From NCBI GenBank assembly GCA_902781325.1, contig CACZJD010000008.1:1-33350 (forward strand): a stretch of DNA of 33,350 bases, given 5' to 3'. Position 1 is the stretch's first letter; every line of letters starts with the position of its first letter. The notes beneath the pieces were generated by a model that worked only from the letters and a program-made list of their open reading frames with translations, was not told where the DNA came from and searched no databases. Shown piece after piece: positions 14,949-25,237 of the stretch. Made by a program: the position numbers and the translations under genes. The stretch comes from an uncultured Lachnospiraceae bacterium. Lineage in GTDB: Bacteria; Bacillota; Clostridia; Lachnospirales; Lachnospiraceae.

Positions 14949-15401
14949 TTGAGCGAGAAGACAGAATTCTATATTGTACGAGCAAGGGCAGTCCCCGAGG
15001 TCCTGAGGGGCGTCGCCAAAGCCAATGAACTGCTTGCTTCCGGAAAAGCGAGAACAGTAAACGAAGCCTCGGAGCTGGCCGGGATCAGCAGGAGTTCCTA
15101 TTATAAATTCAAGGATGATATCGAAGAATTTCATGACAGCATGTCCGGAATGAATGTCACACTTTCCTGTGAGATCAACGATGAGACGGGGATCCTTGCC
15201 AGTCTTTTAGGGATCATATCGGGCTGCAACGCCAATATTCTTACGATCCATCAGAGTATTCCGATCAGCGGTGTGGCGGACCTGAGCATAAGCCTGCAGA
15301 TCAGGGAAAATACTGAGGACATAGGAGGAATGATCCGGAAGATTGAGGCGCTTGGCGGTGTCAGGAAGATCAGGATCATGGGAAGAGATAATATTCACTG
15401 A
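14949..15401 (+). CDS. ACT-domain protein, UPF0735/PheB type
   Basis: A 150-residue protein with an N-terminal helix-turn-helix-like segment (RTVNEASELAGISRSSYYKFKDDI) at about 33-58 and a C-terminal ACT domain (about 65-147, SCEINDETGILASLLGIIS... GGVRKIRIMG). ACT domains bind amino acids; in many Firmicutes this family sits beside homoserine dehydrogenase, as here, and is presumed to sense an aspartate-family or aromatic amino acid. The TTG at 14949 was chosen because AAAGGAG (14936-14942) is 6 nt upstream and MSEKTEFYIVRARAVPEVL fits the family start; an in-frame TTG at 14922 lacks a site. hom follows after 29 nt. Confidence 0.88.
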   Translation: MSEKTEFYIVRARAVPEVLRGVAKANELLASGKARTVNEASELAGISRSSYYKFKDDIEEFHDSMSGMNVTLSCEINDETGILASLLGIISGCNANILTIHQSIPISGVADLSISLQIRENTEDIGGMIRKIEALGGVRKIRIMGRDNIH

Positions 15402-15430
15402 AATACTCAGCGGAAAAGGAGATTATAGTT

Positions 15431-16648
15431 ATGATACAGATGGCAGTTCTCGGGTTCGGCACAGTCGGCGGCGGAGTTGTGGAAGTTATTGACCGGAACC
15501 AGGATGTGATCAGAAAGACCGTTCCGCAGGGAATATATGTAAAGTACATTCTGGACCTGCGCGATTTTCCGGGCAGTCCCTACAACGACAGAGTGACCCA
15601 CGACTATCACGATATTCTTGATGACGGGGAGATCTCGGTGATCTGCGAGACAATGGGAGGAAGAGAGCCCGCTTACACTTTTACCAAAAAAGCGCTTGAG
15701 CGCGGGATCAGTGTCTGCACTTCCAATAAGGAACTTGTGGCCGCACACGGACCGGAACTTCTTGAGATCGCGAAAGAGCATAAATGCAGCTATCTTTTTG
15801 AAGCCAGTGTCGGAGGCGGGATCCCGCTGATCCGTCCAATCAACGCATGCCTGACCCAGGAAGATATCTCAGCTGTATTCGGCATCCTGAACGGGACCAC
15901 TAATTATATTCTGACCCGGATGGAGAAATCCGGATTATCTTTTGAAAATGCGCTCAAAGAAGCGCAGAAAAAGGGCTATGCGGAGAGAAATCCCGCTGCG
16001 GATGTGGAAGGGCACGACGCGTGCCGCAAGATCGCTATTCTTTCTTCCCTGATCAGCGGTAAGACGGTACGCTATGAGGATATCCCCTGCGAGGGCATTT
16101 CCCGTGTGACCACGGTAGATTTCAGTTATGCCCGCAGCATGAACAGGGCTATCAAGCTCCTTGGCGTCAGCAGAAAGCTCAGCGACGGCAAATTAAGTGT
16201 CCGCACAGCGCCTTTCCTTGTGAGAGAAGATCATCCTCTTCACAGTGTCCAGGACGTTTTCAACGGAGTTTTTGTCCATGGAAATATGGTGGATGACCTG
16301 ATGTTCTACGGCAGAGGGGCCGGAAAGTTCCCCACTGCAAGCGCAGTTGTTTCCGACGTGATGGAATGTGCCAGGAATATCGGAAGAAATGTCGGCTGCA
16401 ACTGGAGCGGAGAGATCCTCTCGATCGCGGATCCCAAGGAAGAATCCTATCACTATTTTGTCAGAGTCGGGAAAGAGGAAGAACACAAAGCAGAAGAACT
16501 TCTGCATGCGGATTTTATGGTGCGCTACGAAGGAGCTCCCGCTGATGAGAGAGCCTTTGTCACTGCCGAAATGACAGAAAGAGAGTACGAAGAGGCGGTG
16601 AAATCTTTAAGCAGCGTCAAACAATGCATTCGTCTCTTGCAGGATTGA
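15431..16648 (+). CDS. hom: Homoserine dehydrogenase
   Basis: NAD(P)H-dependent reduction of aspartate semialdehyde to homoserine, leading to threonine and methionine. The 405 residues contain the Rossmann loop GFGTVGGGV at 8-16, TSNKELVAAHG, the substrate region EASVGGGIPLIRPI and LNGTTNYILT, the signature AERNPAADVEGHDACRKIAIL and GRGAGKFPTASAVVSD. A short C-terminal ACT-like extension starts at about 340. AAAAGGAG precedes the ATG. It is the middle gene of ACT-hom-lysC, and pairing with an aspartate kinase fits coordinated control of the aspartate family. Confidence 0.95.
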   Translation: MIQMAVLGFGTVGGGVVEVIDRNQDVIRKTVPQGIYVKYILDLRDFPGSPYNDRVTHDYHDILDDGEISVICETMGGREPAYTFTKKALERGISVCTSNKELVAAHGPELLEIAKEHKCSYLFEASVGGGIPLIRPINACLTQEDISAVFGILNGTTNYILTRMEKSGLSFENALKEAQKKGYAERNPAADVEGHDACRKIAILSSLISGKTVRYEDIPCEGISRVTTVDFSYARSMNRAIKLLGVSRKLSDGKLSVRTAPFLVREDHPLHSVQDVFNGVFVHGNMVDDLMFYGRGAGKFPTASAVVSDVMECARNIGRNVGCNWSGEILSIADPKEESYHYFVRVGKEEEHKAEELLHADFMVRYEGAPADERAFVTAEMTEREYEEAVKSLSSVKQCIRLLQD

Positions 16649-16712
16649 GCAAATTCTGCTATTACTTAGTAGGCGGTCAATCTCCGTCGCATTTTCAGGA
16701 TTCTATCGAAAC

Positions 16713-16743
16713 AGGAGGACAGCCCTGCAGACAGAGCAGGGGA
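16713..16743 (+). promoter_or_regulatory. Hairpin overlapping the lysC ribosome binding site, with an orphan Shine-Dalgarno upstream
   Basis: CCCTGC (16723-16728) pairs with GCAGGG (16736-16741), which overlaps the lysC site AGGGGA (16738-16743), 7 nt before the ATG. An unused strong AGGAGG (16713-16718) lies just before the hairpin. Six nt after it a CTG opens a 9-codon frame whose stop overlaps the lysC ATG as ATGA. No lysine riboswitch was recognised. A translational control element is possible but unproven. Confidence 0.35.
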
Positions 16744-16750
16744 TCATTTT

Positions 16751-18073
16751 ATGAAAAAAGTAGTAAAATTCGGCGGGAGTTCGCTGGCGGATTCGGAACA
16801 GTTCAAAAAAGTAGGCGCGATCATCAGCAGCGATCCGTCCAGAGTTTATGTCATCCCGTCAGCACCCGGCAAGAGGTTCAGCGGTGACGACAAAGTAACA
16901 GACCTTCTTTACAGGATGTACAACAAGGCCTATAAGGACGAAGATTTCGGCGAGGAGATGGATGAGATCCGCTCCCGTTATCAGGAGATCATCGACGGTC
17001 TCGGGCTCGAGGGATTCAGCCTTGAGGGAGAGTTCGCGCAGATCGAGAGAATAATGACCCAGAATCCGAACAGCAATTACGCCGCTTCAAGGGGCGAATA
17101 TCTCAACGGCCGCATCATGGCCCGCTATCTCGGCTATACATTTATTGACGCCAAGGACGTGATCTTTTTCGATGAGCAGGGTAATCTCGATTCGGAGAAG
17201 ACCAATCAGGTTCTCACCAAGGTACTCTCCGAGACACCCAAGGCAGTCATTCCCGGATTTTACGGCAGAGGATATGACGGCCATGTCAAGACCTTTTCCA
17301 GAGGCGGAAGCGATATCACGGGCTCTATAGTGGCAAGAGCCTGCAAGGCAGATGTCTACGAGAACTGGACGGACGTGTCGGGCTTTATGGTAGCGGACCC
17401 CAGGATCATCAATAACCCTGTGGGAATTGAAACTATTACATACAGGGAACTTCGTGAGCTTTCCTACATGGGCGCTTCGGTTCTGCACGAGGACGCGATC
17501 TTCCCCGTAAGACACGAGGGCATACCGATCAACATCCGCAATACGAACAGCCCGGAAGCCGACGGAACCTGGATCGTTGAGAGCACCTGCCAGAAATCCG
17601 GCTATGTCATCACCGGCATTGCCGGCAAAAAAGGCTTCTGCGCGGTAACTGTCTCCAAAGCGCTGATGAACTCTGAAGTGGGTTTCGGCCGGAAAGTGCT
17701 GCAGGCTTTTGAAGATAACGGCATTTCCTTCGAGCATATGCCTTCAGGCATCGATACAATGACGATCGTTGTTCATGAAGATGAGTTCATGCACAAAGAG
17801 CAGAGGGTAGTATCCGCAATTCACAGATACGCGCAGCCTGACTCTGTTGAGATTGAGTCGGATCTCGCGCTGATCGCGGTTGTGGGCAGGGGAATGAAGT
17901 CCATGCGCGGAACCGCAGGACGCATCTTTTCCGCCCTTGCTCACGCTCAGGTCAATGTGCGCATGATCGATCAGGGCTCAAGCGAGCTCAACATCATTAT
18001 CGGTGTTGACAACACAGATTTTGAGATCGCCGTGCGCGCGATCTACGATATTTTTGTAAAGGTAAGGATCTGA
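16751..18073 (+). CDS. lysC: Aspartate kinase, monofunctional with tandem ACT domains
   Basis: Phosphorylates aspartate, the entry step to lysine, threonine and methionine. The 440-residue protein has the kinase signature KFGGSSL at 6-12, SRGEYLNGRIMARYLG, FSRGGSDITGSIVARA and WTDVSGFMVADPR. Two ACT domains follow from about residue 290 (ITGIAGKKGFCAVTV and ALIAVVGRGM), the usual site of feedback inhibition. It is the last gene of the ACT-hom-lysC operon, 102 nt after hom, and is closed by a strong terminator. That unusually wide intra-operon gap holds an orphan Shine-Dalgarno and a hairpin. Confidence 0.95.
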   Translation: MKKVVKFGGSSLADSEQFKKVGAIISSDPSRVYVIPSAPGKRFSGDDKVTDLLYRMYNKAYKDEDFGEEMDEIRSRYQEIIDGLGLEGFSLEGEFAQIERIMTQNPNSNYAASRGEYLNGRIMARYLGYTFIDAKDVIFFDEQGNLDSEKTNQVLTKVLSETPKAVIPGFYGRGYDGHVKTFSRGGSDITGSIVARACKADVYENWTDVSGFMVADPRIINNPVGIETITYRELRELSYMGASVLHEDAIFPVRHEGIPINIRNTNSPEADGTWIVESTCQKSGYVITGIAGKKGFCAVTVSKALMNSEVGFGRKVLQAFEDNGISFEHMPSGIDTMTIVVHEDEFMHKEQRVVSAIHRYAQPDSVEIESDLALIAVVGRGMKSMRGTAGRIFSALAHAQVNVRMIDQGSSELNIIIGVDNTDFEIAVRAIYDIFVKVRI

Positions 18074-18087
18074 TCCTTCGAAATATG

Positions 18088-18129
18088 ACCCGGGGAGCCG
18101 CATAGACACAGCTCCCCGGGTTTTGTTTT
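18088..18129 (+). terminator. Intrinsic terminator of lysC
   Basis: CCCGGGGAGC (18089-18098) pairs perfectly with GCTCCCCGGG (18111-18120), extended by one A-T pair, 12-nt loop, then TTTTGTTTT. Confidence 0.9.
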
Positions 18130-18165
18130 CCCATGAAGAGGCAGTGAAAACAAGGCTTTTATACC

Positions 18166-18192
18166 TTGCATTATCAAATGTTCTGATATAAT
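18166..18192 (+). promoter_or_regulatory. Extended -10 promoter of the small membrane protein gene
   Basis: TATAAT (18187-18192) with TG at 18184-18185, and TTGCAT (18166-18171) at a short 15-nt spacing. An ATG directly after the -10 (18193) would lie at or before the transcript start, which supports the later ATG at 18235. Confidence 0.55.
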
Positions 18193-18234
18193 ATGGTTAG
18201 AAATAATCTGAAAGTCGGAAATGAGGTGCAGGAT

Positions 18235-18744
18235 ATGGAAACAGGCTGCCTGGAAGTTGTGGTAAACAGGAAAACTAACACACTGATGAAGGCGCTCCAC
18301 TTTGGTGCGATCGTCCTTGCAGTGTGTTTTTGTTTATCTGCTGTTCTTATTCACTTTGCGCTGATCTTTCCGGCGATCGGCTGCATGATCGGCGCATACT
18401 TTTTCTGGCTGGAGACCGTTATTGATTATGAATATGTCTATGTTGACAAGGAGATCCGTGTCGCGAAGATCCAGCAGAAGCAGAGAAGGAAAGAACTTGC
18501 TGTCTATGATCTCACCAAGATGGAAGTTATGGCACCGTCCGGATCAACTCATCTTGACGAGTATAGAAACAGAAATCTGACGGTCATAGATTACAGTTCG
18601 GGAGAGGATGGCAACAAGCCGTTCCGGTATGAAGTCGTGATGGAAGGCGGCAGCAAGCTGATTCTCGATTTTGTCGGGGAGTACGGAGAACAGATCATCA
18701 CTATACTCCGCACTTATTTCCCGAGAAAGGTTTTTACAAACTGA
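18235..18744 (+). CDS. Small two-helix membrane protein of unknown function
   Basis: I cannot assign a function. The 169-residue protein has a short cytoplasmic start (METGCLEVVVNRKTNTLMKAL) and two hydrophobic segments at about 22-58 (AIVLAVCFCLSAVLIHFALIF, GCMIGAYFFW). A soluble domain rich in beta-like strands follows (EYVYVDKEIRVAKI, LTVIDYSSG, YEVVMEGGSKLILDF). The layout resembles PH-like membrane proteins annotated as DUF6106 in Lachnospiraceae, though the name is from memory. GAGGTG (18223-18228) lies 6 nt before ATG 18235, and the promoter position excludes the in-frame ATG at 18193. guaB follows after 42 nt with no terminator, so co-transcription is likely. Confidence 0.75.
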   Translation: METGCLEVVVNRKTNTLMKALHFGAIVLAVCFCLSAVLIHFALIFPAIGCMIGAYFFWLETVIDYEYVYVDKEIRVAKIQQKQRRKELAVYDLTKMEVMAPSGSTHLDEYRNRNLTVIDYSSGEDGNKPFRYEVVMEGGSKLILDFVGEYGEQIITILRTYFPRKVFTN

Positions 18745-18759
18745 TAACAGGTAATATAA

Positions 18760-20244
<1,485 letters not shown>

Positions 20245-20297
20245 TCTGTATTTTGACAGACAATCTACAAATCTAATAACACGAAGCAGGAGCAGCA

Positions 20298-21998
<1,701 letters not shown>

Positions 21999-22023
21999 GC
22001 AAGTATACACACAAATAAAATGG

Positions 22024-22055
22024 GCGCGTGGATTTAAGTATCCACGCGCTTTTTT
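22024..22055 (+). terminator. Intrinsic terminator of glnS
   Basis: GCGCGTGGAT (22024-22033) pairs perfectly with ATCCACGCGC (22040-22049), 6-nt loop, followed by a T6 run. Confidence 0.92.
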
Positions 22056-22073
22056 ACATGAAGCGGAATAAAT

Positions 22074-22676
22074 TCAGCCGTATATCTTTTCAAAGAAATG
22101 TATCAGATCATTAATCTCGGCAGCGAATCGTTCGGGATCAAAAGAGCCGTTTTTGAGAATTCTCAGAGCAGCATCTTTTCTTGCCAGATCTAACAGCCTG
22201 CTGATCCTTCCGGCATCTTCGGACGGCAGTGTTTCCGGAAGAACCGACTTCTCAAGCACTGAAGAACGGCGTTCCCTGTACAGGGAAGTGCCTGAGAGAA
22301 CATCTTCAAAGTTTTCAAAAGAGCTGTCACTCTCTGCCCTTTCCAAAAACAGGTACAGGCAGGGATACCTTCTCATGACAGCGCATTCGGATTCAGTGAT
22401 CTTCCGCTGCAATTCAAAGAAGGAAAGCAGTCCGGCTTTTGAGATCCCGGAATCAAGTTCGACAAGGGCAAATCTTGCGCTGTATTCGGCAAGGAATTCG
22501 TAGATTCCGGACTTGCTGTAGAAATAATGAAAGAGCAGTCCTTTGCTGATCCCGGCCTCCGCTACGATCTCGTCCGTGCTCGCGTGCCGGAATCCGTCGC
22601 GTGAAAACACCTTAAGCGCCCCGTTGATCATACTGTTCTGTTTGGTCTTGTTTAAGTCCCAGAATTTCTCATTCAA
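22074..22676 (-). CDS. TetR/AcrR-family transcriptional regulator
   Basis: A 200-residue one-component regulator. The N-terminal helix-turn-helix is classic (FSRDGFRHASTDEIVAEAGISKGLLFHYFYSKSG), at about residues 21-55 from the chosen start; the C-terminal ligand-binding domain has no recognisable ligand. I chose the TTG at 22676 because GGGGGGAG lies 5 nt upstream on the minus strand. The frame is open to an ATG at 22739 that lacks a site and would add an unusual basic 21-residue tail. It is transcribed divergently from the acidic membrane-anchored protein, a common arrangement for a regulator and its target, but no operator was identified. Confidence 0.88.
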   Translation of the reverse strand: MNEKFWDLNKTKQNSMINGALKVFSRDGFRHASTDEIVAEAGISKGLLFHYFYSKSGIYEFLAEYSARFALVELDSGISKAGLLSFFELQRKITESECAVMRRYPCLYLFLERAESDSSFENFEDVLSGTSLYRERRSSVLEKSVLPETLPSEDAGRISRLLDLARKDAALRILKNGSFDPERFAAEINDLIHFFEKIYG

Positions 22677-22752
22677 TGCAGCTCCCCCCTTTCCCGGGTT
22701 CTTAATTTTAATGATAACATTGCCCAAATCCGGCTTCAAGAAAGAGCGTCAA

Positions 22753-22781
22753 ATTATAATGTATTTACAATTGAGTCTTTA
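22753..22781 (-). promoter_or_regulatory. Probable promoter of the TetR gene
   Basis: On the minus strand a perfect TATAAT (22758-22753) with a weak TAAAGA -35 (22781-22776) at 17-nt spacing, about 75 nt before the TTG start. A plus-strand promoter for the divergent gene is less clear; TTTAAT (22778-22783) and TAGTAT (22801-22806) with a 17-nt spacer is the best candidate. Confidence 0.4.
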
Positions 22782-22856
22782 ATTTCGGGGATAAATAGAG
22801 TAGTATGAAATACAGCAGGGCGGTATTGCCCGATTAAAAATCAACAGGAGGTCAAT

Positions 22857-23447
22857 ATGTTTAAATTAGGAAAACTTCTTTTTGGTCTTGCGGTGGCAGG
22901 CGCAACTGCGGCAACGGTTTATAATTATCTGGATCAGAAGAACAGTGAGCCGGATGAAGATTTTGACGATGATTTTGAGGAAGACGAGGACGAGGAATCT
23001 GAGGAGGAAGACTACACAGAGAGACTCCGTACAGCTGCGAACAGAACCTATACAACCATTAAGGAAGGTTCGGCGGACGCTATGGCAAAGGTCAAAGAGG
23101 CGATCGGTCCCAAGGGAGAGGAAGTTCTTGACGTTGTCGGTGAGACTGCGGAAAAGGTCAAGGGCGTTGTGGCAGATTCCGCTGCCCGCGTAAAAGATAT
23201 CCTCCAGGAGGAGGAGAGCAAACTTGATGAGGAAGCCGTGGAAGAAGCAGTAGCCAATGCGCTGGCTGAAGAAATGGCTGCTGAGGAGGCTGAAGCCGGG
23301 GAAGCAGTTCACGAAGATGATACTGCCAAGGAAGCTGTCTACGAGGGCGAAGAGAACGGCGAGGCGATCCACGAGGATGACCACGATAAGGAAGCAGTCT
23401 ATGAGGAGGAGTTCCCCGAAGAGGCTTCAGAGAAAAAAGAAGAATAA
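22857..23447 (+). CDS. Acidic membrane-anchored protein with C-terminal repeats, function unknown
   Basis: I do not recognise a named family beyond a loose likeness to YtxH-type proteins. The 196 residues begin with one hydrophobic segment (about 4-24, LGKLLFGLAVAGATAATVYNYL) that could anchor it in the membrane. A very acidic stretch (about 31-53) follows, then a region of helical repeats with KVKE/AEKVKG/ARVKD spacing (about 66-118), then two 20-residue repeats at 149-168 and 169-188, each EA[VI]HEDD..KEAVYE. Such compositions are typical of surface-layer-linked or stress-related proteins, but that is a guess. AGGAGG precedes the ATG. It is divergent from the TetR gene. Confidence 0.75.
   Translation: MFKLGKLLFGLAVAGATAATVYNYLDQKNSEPDEDFDDDFEEDEDEESEEEDYTERLRTAANRTYTTIKEGSADAMAKVKEAIGPKGEEVLDVVGETAEKVKGVVADSAARVKDILQEEESKLDEEAVEEAVANALAEEMAAEEAEAGEAVHEDDTAKEAVYEGEENGEAIHEDDHDKEAVYEEEFPEEASEKKEE
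23301..23420 (+). repeat. Two tandem 60-bp coding repeats
   Basis: Units 23301-23360 and 23361-23420 encode two 20-residue repeats sharing EA[VI]HEDD, then KEAVYE. The DNA differs at several synonymous sites, so the protein pattern is better kept than the bases, which points to an old duplication held by selection. Confidence 0.8.
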
Positions 23448-23477
23448 ATCATTAAACAATTTGTTTTACAATTCTGC

Positions 23478-23506
23478 TTGACTATTTTTATGTTCTTGAT
23501 TAGAAT
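23478..23506 (+). promoter_or_regulatory. Promoter of the uracil permease transcript
   Basis: -35 TTGACT (23478-23483), a 17-nt spacer and -10 TAGAAT (23501-23506), close to consensus. It lies ~210 nt before the permease start and upstream of an internal terminator, so the transcript has a long leader. Confidence 0.75.
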
Positions 23507-23535
23507 CTCTTTAGATTTTTGAGGGAAGGACATCA

Positions 23536-23577
23536 ATGAGTCTGAGAATTGTCTATCATCTGAATTTCATGAGTTAA
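23536..23577 (+). CDS. Putative 13-residue leader peptide of the permease attenuator
   Basis: GGGAAGGA (23523-23530) sits 5 nt before an ATG that opens a 13-codon frame, MSLRIVYHLNFMS, ending TAA at 23575-23577. It lies about 23 nt after the predicted transcript start. The intrinsic terminator stem begins 7 nt after the stop, within reach of a ribosome parked on the stop codon. No run of one regulatory codon is visible, so amino-acid starvation is not the obvious signal. In the E. coli pyrBI and related leaders, coupling of translation to transcription speed under low UTP prevents termination; that model fits a pyrimidine permease but is inference. Confidence 0.5.
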   Translation: MSLRIVYHLNFMS

Positions 23578-23583
23578 TTGCAG

Positions 23584-23617
23584 CACGTCAGGGTCAGTGT
23601 TCCCTGACGTGTTTTTT
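23584..23617 (+). terminator. Intrinsic terminator in the permease leader (candidate attenuator)
   Basis: CACGTCAGGG (23584-23593) pairs perfectly with CCCTGACGTG (23602-23611), 8-nt loop, followed by a T6 run. It lies between the promoter at 23478 and the permease gene, so permease transcripts must pass it. It could also end read-through from the upstream acidic-protein gene. I found no convincing antiterminator stem or PyrR-binding motif. Confidence 0.85.
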
Positions 23618-23716
23618 AAGGGGGTATCATGTAATCATCAGGATGACACAGATCTGCGGATTCGCGGCGTCAGCCCGGGTCTTTCCCGGATCTTTACAAA
23701 ACAGGAGGAAATACAG

Positions 23717-25123
23717 ATGAGTAAAAACGAGTACAAAGTCGGCGAGCGCGCCATCTACGACGCGCGTGAGCTTGGTACGGGCAAAATGATCGTACTGGGA
23801 CTTCAGCACATGTTCGCTATGTTCGGCGCCACAGTGGTCGTTCCGCTGATCACAGGACTGAATGTTTCCACGACACTGTTGTTTGCAGGGGTGGGAACAC
23901 TTCTGTTTCACCTGATCTCCAAGAAGAAGGTTCCCGCGTTTCTGGGTTCTTCATTCGCATTTCTTGGCGGTTACGCGGCGATCGCGCCTCTCGGCGCGGA
24001 CGGCTCGCCCAGTGAGCTTCTGCCTTACGCCTGCTTCGGCGTCGCCTGCGCAGGCCTGCTGTACCTTGTTCTCGCCGCGCTCTTTAAAGCATACGGCACC
24101 AGCAAGGTAATGAAGTACTTCCCGCCGGTAGTTACAGGTCCCATCATTATCGCGATCGGACTTAACCTTGCTCCTTCAGCCGTCAATAATATCGAGTCCT
24201 GCTGGTGGGTAGCCCTTGTCGCGATCATCATCGTTGTGATCTGCAATATCTGGGGCAAAGGAATGATCAAGATCGTCCCGATCCTGCTCGGCGTCATTGG
24301 CTCTTATCTCTGCGCGGCAGTGGCAGGACTGATCGATTTCAGCCAGGTTGCGGCTGCTCCCTGGGTTGGCATCCCGATCAGCTATAAGAACACTGTGTTC
24401 TCTATTTTCACAGGCGGCAATCTCAACGCGGGCCTTCTGATCACGAGCATCGTGACCATCATGCCTATCGCGCTGGCGACAATGATGGAGCATATTGGCG
24501 ATATCTCAGCTATCAGTTCCACCTGCGGCATCAACTACATCAAGGATCCCGGACTGCACCGCACACTGACAGGCGACGGTCTTGCCACAGCTATCGCTTC
24601 CCTGTTCGGAGCTCCGGCTAACACCACATACGGCGAGAATACCGGCGTCCTGACTCTGACAAAGGTCTATGATCCCCGCGTCATCCGTATCGCGGCAGGA
24701 TTTGCGATCCTGATGTCCTTCTGCCCGAAATTCGCGGCCATCATCGAGGTCATGCCTGCTGCAACGATCGGCGGCATCTCACTTGTCCTCTACGGAATGA
24801 TCTCCGCAGTAGGAGTGAGAAACCTTGTTGAAACCAACACCGACTTCTCCAAGAGCAGAAACGTCCTGATCGCTGCGCTGATCATGGTCCTTTCCATCGG
24901 TATCAGCTATTCCAACGCAGGCGCTATCAACATTCCCGTCGGCTCAATGACTCTGAGCCTTTCCGGTCTTGCTACAGGTTCCCTGGTAGGTATCATTCTC
25001 AACGCGATCCTGCCCGGTAAAGATTACAAATTCGAAGACGACAAGCCCAACCGCACGGGCGTCAACTTCGAGATCATTTCCGGTGAGACCATTCTCGAGA
25101 GCAGAGAGAAGGAAAAGCACTGA
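23717..25123 (+). CDS. uraA: NCS2-family nucleobase permease, probably uracil
   Basis: Proton-coupled uptake of uracil (possibly xanthine) across the cytoplasmic membrane. The 468-residue protein has about 14 hydrophobic segments between 25 and 440. Motifs of the UraA/NCS2 fold are clear: MFGATVVVPLITGL near the start, PPVVTGPIIIAIGLNLAP, E258 in MEHIGD and E307 in ANTTYGENTGV, which correspond to the substrate- and proton-coupling acids of UraA. The NTTYGENTG form favours uracil over xanthine. ATG 23717 has AGGAGG (23703-23708) 8 nt upstream; the frame is open back to 23597, across the terminator, and is not used there. The leader upstream carries a possible attenuator. A good terminator follows. 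Confidence 0.92.
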   Translation: MSKNEYKVGERAIYDARELGTGKMIVLGLQHMFAMFGATVVVPLITGLNVSTTLLFAGVGTLLFHLISKKKVPAFLGSSFAFLGGYAAIAPLGADGSPSELLPYACFGVACAGLLYLVLAALFKAYGTSKVMKYFPPVVTGPIIIAIGLNLAPSAVNNIESCWWVALVAIIIVVICNIWGKGMIKIVPILLGVIGSYLCAAVAGLIDFSQVAAAPWVGIPISYKNTVFSIFTGGNLNAGLLITSIVTIMPIALATMMEHIGDISAISSTCGINYIKDPGLHRTLTGDGLATAIASLFGAPANTTYGENTGVLTLTKVYDPRVIRIAAGFAILMSFCPKFAAIIEVMPAATIGGISLVLYGMISAVGVRNLVETNTDFSKSRNVLIAALIMVLSIGISYSNAGAINIPVGSMTLSLSGLATGSLVGIILNAILPGKDYKFEDDKPNRTGVNFEIISGETILESREKEKH

Positions 25124-25156
25124 TCATCTGAACAAGCCAAAACATTGAAGTCTCAC

Positions 25157-25190
25157 AGAAGCATCGCCTTTTCAGGCGGTGCTTCTTTTA
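25157..25190 (+). terminator. Intrinsic terminator of the permease gene
   Basis: A 13-bp stem with one T-G pair, AGAAGCATCGCCT (25157-25169) with AGGCGGTGCTTCT (25174-25186), TTTC loop, then a T run. Confidence 0.9.
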
Positions 25191-25237
25191 ATTGTCCGGC
25201 TGGTGTAAGATAAGTAGTGTGACGGAGGTGACAAGAG

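Noticed and set aside
20253-20280. Promoter for glnS (TTGACA with TAATAA).
   Set aside because: The spacing is 15 nt and no good -10 lies at 16-18 nt. With no terminator after guaB, co-transcription is simpler.
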